Source of the DNA: Chiua virens
Taxonomy: Eukaryota; Basidiomycota; Agaricomycetes; Boletales; Boletaceae
Assembly: GCA_019787685.1 (NCBI GenBank)
Contig: JAHNUO010000008.1
Location: 1,674,001-1,738,000 of the forward strand
Length of the DNA: 64,000 bases
Direction of reading: 5' to 3'
The translations under genes were made by a program, and so were the position numbers. Shown here one piece after another: positions 22,965 through 32,940 of the stretch (positions are counted from its first letter, which is position 1; every line of letters starts with the position of its first letter). A model generated the notes under the pieces. That model made no database searches, was not told where the DNA came from, and was given only the letters and a program-made list of their open reading frames with translations.

Positions 22965-23949
22965 GAATGTCACCGGTACTCCCTTGGACTTCTCGATGAC
23001 TATGTCAAATGGTCAGCAAAAACGCGATACTTGACCAACAGACTAACGAAGCAGTGAAAGCGTAAGTCGTGAATTGGTTTTCTAGTATTGACTTGGGCGG
23101 CCCCTGATCGAACACCGGCAAGATTCAACATCCGAGACAAATGGGACGACGCCTCGGGAATGTTTCATGACTCCAGTGGAATGAAGAAATCCGAGTCGTT
23201 TCCGTGATCCGCGGAGACCGGGGAGATCATGCGGAATGGTACAGAAGTAGCTCTTAACTTCACTCGGACCACGGTGCTCACAAGCGATATGACCTTCTCT
23301 TCCAACGCATAAACCCTTTGAACCTCTTGATACAACAGGGAACTGAGCATCAAGAAGGCGTTTGACACCGCCAGTGATGACTGACCGCGCCTCGCATCCA
23401 GACTCGTTCATAAAACTTCATATTACTTGACAAACCATCAATCAAGAGATGGGCTAAGACATGGTTCAGTCCGCTGCTTGCTGTGCCTACAAGAAGTTAC
23501 AACAGGTTCTGATTTGTTCAGAAAGCACCGATGCTCCGTGGATGGAGGCCGACTACCCTAAGTTTCGTTTGTCACTTCTGCCAGTGAGCGTTCGCTAATT
23601 GTTACAGTGCCATTCAATTCACCAGAACAACAAGCGGGCGGAAAGTTCGCGGAATAGGGTCAAAGCAAGTATGCGATGTACTGATATCTCCACCGAGGGG
23701 CTGGAATGGAGCGGAGATTAATCATACTTGGTGGTGAGTTGAATGCACTTTAGAGGGGAGTAGAACTTAAAGTATTGATGTTTCCGATGCGCCCATGATG
23801 CATTTCATGGTGGAAATCCTGTGTGTGTGCCATGGCGCGGTCGTTCTTTGCGCCGCCCCATGGGCGCATATATACATCCAGTCTCTCCTGCACTTCTAAC
23901 AAGTTTTTCTATTCCTGTTGAGTGGAGCGGAGGTAAGTTGATACAAATT
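22965..23949. other. Region right of the LINE, upstream of DUF6534 copy D
   Basis: A minus-strand stretch at about 23080-23411 reads as plausible protein in two overlapping frames (SSLLYQEVQRVYALEEKV; SSHLSRMLNLAGVRSGAAQ) and may be a decayed exon, but no family is recognised. The right part is the promoter region of copy D, with motifs at 23611-23628 and 23786-23800 and a TATA-like CATATATAC near 23870. Confidence 0.4.
23786..23800 (+). promoter_or_regulatory. Motif GATGCGCCCATGATG upstream of DUF6534 copy D
   Basis: Identical to 8800-8814 upstream of copy B. It lies 164 bp before the start codon at 23950. Confidence 0.4.
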
Positions 23950-25758
23950 ATGTCAATCAATCCATTCGCGCCGCTATTTGGAAAGCTATATGGTTCCCTT
24001 TATTTTGGTACCGTTATGTCGACGGCCTTTTATGGTGTAGCGTGCATGCAAACGTGAGTACATGATCATTCCAAGTATATTGTTTAACGAAGCGAATGCA
24101 TACTGGTTAGATTCTTCTATTATGCTCAGTATGCCTGTGTCACTCTCTGGAACGACTCTGTCAGCTTAAATCGTGTCTTCTTTCAGCTATCAGAATGATT
24201 CCATGCCGATGAAGCTCTATGTAAGTCAAGTCGTGAACCATCTGAAAACAATCATGACGGATGTTTCTTCCCAGGTTGGAGTTGTGTGGTATTTAAATAA
24301 GTTTTTCAGATTCTGACCACGATCCTGATCATCCATGTTAGGGCACTGAACACTCTTCATGAAGGCTTGAGTATCAGTGGCTGTTAGTTTCTCGTCCAGC
24401 CTGGCATTGTGGCAAGTCTCGCTCATCTTGCTTCTGCACGTAGCGTATAAATATATTATTGCTGGCTTGGTGAACCCAGCTGCATTCGAGAATGGGAATC
24501 CGTGCGTCGTCACCTTCCAGACTCCCTAATTGTCACGCATTGATTATCTCCAGCGAGATCATTGTAGGCTCCTTTCGTGATGCTTTCTGAAGGTTGCCAA
24601 CGAAGAGTCGTAGCTGCAGGTACTCCCGACGGTAAGCGTTCTGTGCTTACATATATTCCCCCCACGAGCCCTAATACCATTTAGGTCTTGGTTACAGTAC
24701 CTACCCGAGGCTTTTTTATATATCGAATCTACATCGGTACGTCGTCTTAAGCTTTGGTCTGTTCTCCCTTTATTCACTGCCGCCCCGAGTCAGTCAGCGG
24801 GAAAAACCTTGTAGCGCCACTCCTATGGGTAAGGTTTTGCCAAGACGTATTGGATCCACTTAAGACGCTTGCATGCAGATTATGACGGCAATCATTCAGC
24901 TTGGTAAGACTACCTTATTGTGATCTCATCTCACGAGGTCTGACAAGCTTATCCTTGAATCCAAGTGACTGCCATTCGTAAGCTGACATTCTTCCTTCTC
25001 GCGTCAGTGTTTGTTGATGATCAAAATCAGTTTTTGTTGCCAAAGCGCTGAATATTGTCAATGGGTTTATTGGTTTTTGTCGCTCAGTGCTCCAGTTTAC
25101 TATACTAATTCATTCACTGGTTCACTTCTAGCCAAGTGCAAGCTGTTAAATTGCTTGAGCTTACCGAGGATCCATTCATGGTATGGGTTAAGTATTATGT
25201 CCTGAACCGAAATCACATTGGCTGGTAGACCTTGGGCACCATTTGCCTTGCCGTCGGGGCCGGAGCGGATATCTTGATTGTCATTTTCATGACGTTCTTA
25301 CTCATCCGCCAGCGCATAGCTACTCGGTTTGTGAGGTAAGCACGGAGTTCATCATATTGCGTTGCCAACTCAGAAATTCAAAAAGTACGGCTGAAATTTT
25401 GCAACGCCTCACGGTGTTCTCGGTTAATACGGGTACCTGGCCCGCAGCATTCTCACTTGCGACTGTCATCTTGGTGAGTGTAATTCCGATTTTCACTAAC
25501 AAATCTCGATTTGACCATGATTCTTCCTGGACCGTGACTACACCTCCATAGCTTCATGTTTTCCCTTCTAACTTGCTCTACACCGTGCCCTATCTTCCAC
25601 TTTGCTCCCTCTACTGTAACACCCTTCTTGCCAACTTGAATGTCAGAGAGTATATCAAAGGCGCAACGGCGACGCACAATGCTGGTAGAGCCGTTTTTGC
25701 GAGATCTAACTCGCAAACGTCAGAAAGCACCAAGACAGGCACGCCAAGCGGGAGGTGA
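23950..25758 (+). CDS. DUF6534 domain membrane protein, copy D
   Basis: ATG at 23950 (MSINPFAPLFGKLYG). The microexon layout follows copy B: YYAHYQND, NTLHEGLSISG, YKYIIAGLVNPAAFENG, RGFFIYRIYI, NLVAPLLW, AKALNIVNGQ, TLGTICLAVGAGADILIV, ILQRLTVFSVNTGTWPAAF, FPSNLLYTVPYLPLCSLYC, NTLLANLNVREYIKG. The stop TGA is at 25756-25758. All exons up to it are open. The stop lies inside the polar tail; sequence just after it (TLKVISSSPR with donor GTGCG) resembles the end of the penultimate exon of copies A and C, so the tail is probably truncated by a small indel. Loss of the tail would not touch the membrane core. Molecular function is unknown. Confidence 0.8.
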
Positions 25759-26613
25759 AACTTTAAAGGTTATCTCCTCTTCACCAAGGTGCGTTTTTTA
25801 CTGTTCAATATGGGCACATCTAATAATGTCGCTGCAGTAGTGAGTGCAGAAAAGAATAGAAAATATTTATGTATACGTTTTTGAATGCGTTTACTCGGCG
25901 TTCCGGCCAACGTCTGTGAGTTTATGACTACTTTTGACAATGGATACCCACCAGACAGTAATATTTATCTGCTATTAGTAGCTGGTTTACTCGTGTATTT
26001 ATTTGATTCCGAGAGCTTCCCCCCCTAAGTATTGCATGGACTGGCTTCTTTTGAGGCTCGGAATATATCTCAGATCAGATTATTTTGTCACACGGGTGAC
26101 CAGACCGCTGTGAGGCGCGATGCCACAGATCTTCCACCGCTTGTACTGACCAATGAATGTAAACAACGTTGCAGCATAAACTCCACCTCTTCGGTCCGTG
26201 GGCCGTCGCCGCCTGAGTCGTGTTTCTCAGTCAACAATTTGAGGAGCGGTATCGTCACTCAGACGCGGTTGCTCGAGATCCATTCCACGGAATTTCCACC
26301 CCAGCCTCTCAGTGGCAGGGTGAGTCAACAGTAGTGACTCGGACTCCCAGATTAATCATTTACTATTACCAGTACCTCCCTCTTTCAAGTTATTTTCAGC
26401 TTCTCGGCGAATTAGTCCACGAAAACAAAGGTGAGGTGCCAGTGATCTCCACAAGGCTCTTCCAATTTTCATGCCGGATAGTACGAGGGCATTTGCCTGA
26501 ATGGTTGACTTCAGGTTGACTTTTCTACTTTACGTCTGGTCTTACAAATTCGGCATGCCTACGTTTGATCCATACCTTATCCGAAGTTGAGTTGAGTCAG
26601 ACTGTCCGATGGA

Positions 26614-26668
26614 GTCGTGCGAATACACGTCTACTTCATCTCTGTTTGTACGTACTTCACCCGCAGCA
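26614..26668 (+). promoter_or_regulatory. Upstream module shared by P450 copies 1 and 2
   Basis: Contains GTCGTGCGAATAC (26614-26626), GTACGTAC (26648-26655) and CCCGCAGCA (26660-26668). The same three blocks, in the same order and similar spacing, occur at 29794-29852 before copy 2. Confidence 0.45.
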
Positions 26669-26729
26669 CGTTTCGTGTGATCAATCACAGCTGACTCGGT
26701 GGGGAACCAAGCATGAGTGGATCCGGGGA

Positions 26730-26736
26730 TATAAAG
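26730..26736 (+). promoter_or_regulatory. TATA box of P450 copy 1
   Basis: TATAAAG, 48 bp before the ATG at 26778. Confidence 0.55.
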
Positions 26737-26777
26737 CGTGGTTTTTGGAAGAACGAATGTAATAATCATAAATTGCA

Positions 26778-28979
26778 ATGCCTTTCTTCGACGCAAACAA
26801 TGTAGCTGCTACCATCTGCGTCCTCCCATGGACACACATTGCGGGTGGCGTAGCCGCTGCGACTACCCTCTTCCTCCTGCTCAGGAAGTGCCGCGCAAGT
26901 CCGTCACAGGAGAATGGTGTTCCGTTCCCACCCGGTCCCCCCGCAGTGTGGTTCTGGCAAGACCCGATGCCGAAACTAAAGTACGCCGTACTCATTAAAT
27001 ACCTCGCTGAGACTCAAATTGTCTTTATACTGCTTTCTAGAGTGGCACAAAGGCTCGCCGAGCTAGTCGAGCAGTACGGACCAATTATCTCTCTTCGACG
27101 CGGTCACCACGTGACCATCGTCATTGGTCGCATGGACGTGCGTCAACCTCGAAAGGATCTCGTTATTTGTACGGACAACTCATACGAACTGACTAGGCAG
27201 CAACAGAAATAATGGAAAAGGAAGGTGCATCACTCGTCGACCGTCCGCAAAGTATTGCTGCAGGTGAGATACTCTCGGGCGGCATGCGACTGGTCCTAGT
27301 ACCCGCGGGAGAGCGCTTTCGTCGTCTCAGACGGACAGCGCACTCTCATCTCCAATCCAAGGCGGCGAAGACATATGAGGAGATCCAAGTGGAGGCGGCA
27401 AGGGACCACATCCTCGATATTTTAAACAGTCCGAAACAGCATCTACAACACGCGAAACGGTATGCATCTAAACTTGCGAATTCGCTTGTGTAGAGATGTG
27501 ACTAACTGATGTTATTGCACTGTAGCTACGCTTCCGCGGTTATTCTGCGTGTGACATATGGTAAAACAACCCCGACATCCTACAATGATCCTGAGCTCGT
27601 GCGTATCAGGCAAATATTGCATAACTTCCAGGCAGTATACTCGCAAACAGCACCTCGTAGACCGTATCCCATGGTTGAGATATGTGCCTGGATATGGTCG
27701 ACAACTGAGAAATTACATCAACGGGAACTCGCGCTCTTCCGGGACCAGCTTGGATCGGGTTAGGAAGGAAATGGTACGCGACGGTCTGTGGCCGGGACAC
27801 AAATGATGTTTCAAGTTACAGCAAATTGACATTGCGCATGTGTGCTTGTTTTCTAGGCGAGAAATAGCGCCAGTCCGTCTTTTGCAAAGACACTCCTAGA
27901 ACATGTTGACGATCACCAGTTCACGAACGATGAGATGGCTTATCTCGGCGGTACTTTCTTCGCCGCAGGTTCAGACACAGTATGTATGTTCTAATTCTCA
28001 TGTATGTGCACACTAATTCTTGAAATGCGTCATTCTAGACTGCAACTGGCATCAGCGTGATGATTATGGCGGCGGCTTGCCATGCTGATGCACAAGCACG
28101 CGTCCAACAAGAACTGGATGAGGTAGTCGGGAGAGACAGAGGTATTTTATCCTTTGGTTGATATAAGGCCCGGAAATCCTGACATATAATGCAGTACCTA
28201 CGTTCGAAGATTGGGGCATGCTCCCGCAACTGCAAGCATTTATGCTGGAAGCTCTACGTTGGCGGCCAGTGTCCCCAATGGGTGAGCTTTTTGTCACCTT
28301 ACTTCCTTCATCAAGGCAGCACAGTTTCTCATATGTATCCTTCTAAAACAGGTTTCTCACACCGTGCCACGAAAGACATTATCTGGGTACGTTCTATCTT
28401 TCTTCCATAACTCCTCCTGACGGTGTCCATGATGTCACAGAGGGGTCAGTGCATCCCTGCCGGGGCGACTGTCCTGGGGACTCACTGGTATGTCTCGTAT
28501 TTCACACTAAGAGTGATTCTCACTTTGTTTTCACTGTGAGTGCTGATCACGCAACCCTATTTGCTGCACAGGGCGATCTCGAGGGACCCAGTAGCGTTCC
28601 CGGACCCAGAGACATTTAACCCTCAGCGTTGGCTTACAGAAGATGGTACCATCAGAACTGATATGCATTTCTACACTTATGGCTTTGGCCGAAGGTATGT
28701 CGCACAATATCTTACCTTTCGTTCGCGATTGATTGCATGTCATGCAACAGAGTTTGTCCCGGCCAACATGTCGCAAATCGGTCACTGTATCTGAACCTAG
28801 CTTTACTATTCTGGTCGTTCCGCATCTTGAAAAAAACCGAGGCACCGATAGATACCACTATGTCGGACGAGCTTGGGGACGCGCTTATATTCCATCCAAA
28901 GCCATTCGATGCAGATTTCATCCCGAGGATAGAGGAAGGGAGTTTGAGGGAGTTCATGACTGTGAAATGGAAGATCTGA
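26778..28979 (+). pseudogene. Cytochrome P450, tandem copy 1 (indels in exon 4)
   Basis: Eleven exons with the same borders as copies 2 and 3 (26778-26980, 27041-27137, 27197-27459, 27526-27773, 27857-27979, 28039-28141, 28195-28281, 28352-28386, 28441-28487, 28572-28694, 28751-28979). It has an N-terminal anchor helix, hinge FPPGPP, I-helix FAAGSDT, ExxR in EALRWRP, PDPETFNPQRW, and heme site YGFGRR/VCPGQHVA with the ligand Cys. Exon 4 is 248 nt against 247 nt in both sister genes. An extra base lies near 27650 (before CACCTCGTAGACC), one is missing near 27715 and one is added near 27752, so the frame is lost in mid-exon and stays shifted. All other exons are open. It is probably a recent pseudogene unless the indels are assembly errors. 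The family resembles basidiomycete CYP5150-type enzymes; the substrate is unknown. Confidence 0.82.
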
Positions 28980-29793
28980 CTGTTTAGTTTTCTGCTGATC
29001 GATCATGGTATTATATTTGTACCACTTGCTTATATGCTTATCGTCTCGTTGTATGCAAGAAGGATGTGGTCTGACTTCCTTCGATGAATGAATCTGAAAG
29101 CAATGATCTAAGAACATCCAGGCGAAATGATTTCTGTCCTTACACTTAGGGGTATTGAGATATGTAGTGCGAAACTGGCAATACTACATCGCTATTGTCA
29201 GTCTTTGTGATCTTTGAATCCGAGTCCAAATATATAGGGGACTCTGCGATGACATGGGGATCGCAAGAGACAGTGTTTCATTGTAGACTCACGGCTCAGA
29301 ATTTTGGGACGTACTCTTCGGGACCTCCGAGTCGTGAATTGGAATATTGTACCAAGTTATGCCATAAGACCACCTAAAGTGAATTCAGTGAAATCCGTTT
29401 AACGCGGATTTGGCCACGGTCGGCATATCCATCTGAGTTTGAATCACGGCTGCATGCCACGCCGGAATTGTTAAGTTTAGATTTATTTACACGTCGCTAA
29501 TCAGTCAAGTGACGCCTCGCCCTCGTCAGCACACCTCCTTTTTTCTTTCTCCGCTTGGCGAGACTAACTTTTAGGAGTACGGGTCGGTCCAATCTCTCCC
29601 TAACCTTCATCGTCTCGCCAGTGTATTAGTCTTTTGTGTTCATAATCTATCTGGGTTGCCATCGCCATGCAACCCGAGTTCGCTGGTTTCACTACGTGGC
29701 GCTCTTTCCTCACGCGAGACTGATTAGTGCTATACATAATATTTAGCAAGATAAGTTTCAAATGAGTTTGCAGAGCAAACTCGACCAACGTTG

Positions 29794-29852
29794 GTCGTGC
29801 GAATACTCATCAATTCAATTGTAATATGTACGTACCTCTTTCCCCCGCAGCA
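29794..29852 (+). promoter_or_regulatory. Upstream module of P450 copy 2
   Basis: GTCGTGCGAATAC (29794-29806), GTACGTAC (29828-29835) and CCCGCAGCA (29844-29852), as before copy 1. Confidence 0.45.
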
Positions 29853-29985
29853 GTACCACCGACTAAAGATGGGTGTAAACGTGTCTCCGGTGACTAAACT
29901 TGAAGCTTGATATACTGATTAGACATTCAGTTAGGTCTTGAAGAGATGAATCATCAAGCTGAGTCAGGCGGCAGGTAGTAGGAGA

Positions 29986-29991
29986 TATAAT
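29986..29991 (+). promoter_or_regulatory. TATA box of P450 copy 2
   Basis: TATAAT within GGAGATATAATCC, 39 bp before the ATG at 30025. Confidence 0.45.
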
Positions 29992-30024
29992 CCTCTGGAG
30001 AAGACGGGGTGACATATTCAACCA

Positions 30025-32234
30025 ATGTCTTTCGTCCGCGACGGTAGCGCAGGTATTACCACCTGCTTCATTCTGAGTCCATGGAAGTATATCGTTGGCG
30101 GAGCAGCCGCAGTGACTACTCTGGTCCTTCTATCCAAAACACTCGCTGGAATTCCTACTCGAAAGAATCATATCCCGCTACCCCCTGGCCCCCCTGCAGT
30201 ATGGTTCTGGGAAGACCCGATGCCAAACCACAGGTGTGTGTCATTATCCAACTAGTCTCTGCCTTTCGAAATAACCGCGTAAATTTGGGTAAACTCAAAT
30301 CGTGCTCATTCTGGGTCAGTGTTGCAATCGAGACCGCCAAGCTGATCGAGAAATATGGACCTGTCGTCTCATTTCGACACGGCAACCAAGTGACGGTCGT
30401 CATTGGTCGTATGGATGTATGTTCATCTATCCTAATGCCTCATCGTTTGACCAGATCATCCATCTCACCCTCTCCAGGCAGCCACGGAAATACTGGAAAA
30501 ACAAGGCTCCATGCTCGTGGACCGTCCTCGCAGCGTCGCAGTGGGCGAGATTCTGTCGGGCGGGATGCATCTCGTCATCCAACACGTCGGAGACCGCCTT
30601 CGGCGCTCTAGACGAGCAGTACACGCTCATCTCCAGCTTAAAGCAGCAAAGAATTATGAAAACATCCAAACAGGGGCCGCAAAAGAGGTTATCTTGGATA
30701 TTCTGAATGTCCCGAAAGAACACATCCAACACGCGGAGCGGTGAGTAGGCAGAGTTAACTGTATTCCGTTAAGCTACTATGAGTGTGCTGATTGGGACCG
30801 TACCTTCGCACGTCGTAGATTTGCTACGGCGGTCGTCTTGCGCATCATGTATGGTAAAGCCACACCCACTTCCAATGACGACCCTGAGGTGGTGCGGGTG
30901 AAACAGTCGATAGCCAACTTCCAGATAGCGTACTCGCAGACATATCTCGTGGATTATTTCCCATGGTTGAGATACCTGCCCGGGTATTGTCGACAGCTCA
31001 AGGAGGCCCAAAAATTTGAGCTTGCACTCTACCGAGACCAGTTAAGTCGGGTGAAGCAGGATATGGTGCGTGTCTGTTCATATCCTTGAGGAAATTGGAA
31101 TTTCAACATGGCTTCGCCCTGCTTATGCTCGTCTGGTTCCAGGAACAGGACAGTACTGGCTTATCGTTTGCAAGGTCGCTGCTTGAGAACGCCGATGACC
31201 ACCGGCTCAACAATGATGAGATAGCCTATCTTGCGGGTACACTGTTCGCTGCAGGTTCAGACACAGTATGTACCCCGCGCCTGTACACGCTTGAACTTAT
31301 TGAATGTGGATTTCAGACTGCGTCCGGCATCACCATAATGCTCATGGCGGCAGCTTGTCATCCCGACGCGCAGGCACGTGTCCAAAAAGAACTGGATGAG
31401 GTAGTTGGGAGGGACAGAGGTATTTCGCTTTTACATAATTGACGGTACTAGACTTGAGGGAATGCTAATGTAGCATTGTGATCATCCAGCACCAACGTTT
31501 GAAGACCGAGACATGCTCCCGCAGCTCCAAGCATTTATGCTGGAGGCTTTACGTTGGATTCCGGTGACTCCCCTGGGTATGCCGTCGTTATGCCACCCAG
31601 AGCTCACGAGCGCTGACACACTTGTCTTTATAAGGCTTCCCTCATCGCGCAATGAAGGATATCTTCTGGGTACAACTCTCCGTTCTGCCAGATCTACTTG
31701 TACCCTCGCTAATGATGGTTTAGAAGGGTAATCGGATTCCTGCCGGTGCGACAGTCATAGGATCTCATTGGTACGTCTCCCATCTCGCTTGCCACCGCTT
31801 CGTTCATACTTCGCTACATTTACCATACAACTTGTTATCCCAGGGCGATATCGCGAGATCCGGTAGCATTTCCTGATCCAGAGACTTTCAACCCTCAACG
31901 TTGGCTCACCGAAGATGGAGCCATCAAAACGGATATGCGGTTCTACACATATGGCTTTGGGCGAAGGTATGTCGCGCTCGTATCACGTTTTCTTATCTCG
32001 TTGAACATCAAGTTGTGGAGCAGAGTTTGTCCTGGTCAACATGTGGCAGATCGTTCACTCTACATCAATCTCGCGTTGCTACTTTGGTCGTTCCGTATCT
32101 TGCAAAAATCCGAGGCGCCGATAGATACAAGCGGGAGCGACGTCCGGGACTTGATTGTGTTCCATTGCAGGCCGTTTGAACCGGAATTTGTCCCGAGGAT
32201 AGATGATGGGAAGTTGAGGGAGTTAATGACTTGA
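30025..32234 (+). CDS. Cytochrome P450 monooxygenase, tandem copy 2 (intact)
   Basis: Eleven exons (30025-30233, 30320-30416, 30478-30740, 30819-31065, 31143-31265, 31317-31419, 31490-31576, 31635-31669, 31724-31770, 31844-31966, 32024-32234) join to 514 residues with no stop, the usual length for a microsomal P450. It has an N-terminal membrane anchor (YIVGGAAAVTTLVLLSK) and hinge (LPPGPP), C-helix region RLRRSRRAV, I-helix oxygen site FAAGSDTTASG, K-helix ExxR in EALRWIP, PERF-like FNPQRW, and heme loop FGFGRR/VCPGQH-like (YGFGRR, then VCPGQHVADRS) with the Cys ligand. The exon 10/11 junction falls inside the heme loop. It should be an ER-anchored haem monooxygenase needing a CPR partner. 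The substrate cannot be read from sequence; neighbours give no biosynthetic core enzyme. Confidence 0.9.
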
Positions 32235-32940
32235 GATGACTTGGAGAGGTTTGACAATTGTCGCACAGCGTTGCTATCAGGTCGTGCATCACTGGGACAA
32301 CGATCGTGTGATGTATGAGTGCATTACTCAGCCAGTACCAATTTCGTTCATTCTAATTTCTCTCAAACAATGGCTACTTGAAGTTCCCGATCCAATCTGG
32401 CTCATGTTCCAAAAAAATGTACGGAACAACTTGAAATTGGGCTTCAAGTTATTAAACAAAACTCCAGGGACTTCAGGCCCTGGTATGGGTTTTATCTGTC
32501 TGGACTTGGGACGATACAACTACACTTGGTACTATCTCACGGGTCCACGGAGTTGTAACTTGTAGCAAACGTTCACTCTGCTTGGCAACCAGGCAACACG
32601 ATTTTCAAGATTGGTTATCGCAGCCTGTAGTATGTATGGGATTTCTATGATCGCCAACAATAAATAGCATAATCGTTTCATGCGTCAGGCTGCAAGATAA
32701 AACATCGACCCAGGGCTCAATATCAATCTTATACAATTGATCATAAGCCACTGCAGAGCTATCGTCCTAGTACTAGTAGAAGATGTCCACATTCAGATAT
32801 ATAACACCTAAGTAGGTGAGCATAAATACGTACCAACTTGAATACACTGTCACTGACAGCTGGCTTAGCACATGAATTGATTCCGGATCATAATTATATA
32901 ACTTGAAGCTTTGCGGAAAGGACCGGCGATAATTTGACCA
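32235..32940. other. Intergenic region between P450 copies 2 and 3
   Basis: No gene recognised. A TATA-like TATATAA lies at 32895-32901, 40 bp before the start of copy 3. The three-block module of copies 1 and 2 is not conserved here; only ATACGTACC near 32826 is similar. Confidence 0.5.
32895..32901 (+). promoter_or_regulatory. TATA box of P450 copy 3
   Basis: TATATAA, 40 bp before the ATG at 32941. Confidence 0.5.

Larger units (their letters stand above)
25759..26777. other. Intergenic region and promoter of P450 copy 1
   Basis: No gene recognised. The last 170 bp carry a module shared with P450 copy 2 (26614-26668) and a TATA box (26730-26736). Confidence 0.5.
28980..30024. other. Intergenic region between P450 copies 1 and 2
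   Basis: No coding or repeat signal recognised in the first 800 bp. The right end is the promoter of copy 2. Confidence 0.45.

Noticed and set aside
23082..23411. Two overlapping minus-strand protein-like frames
   Set aside because: No family, start or splice structure could be assigned; mentioned only as a possible decayed exon.
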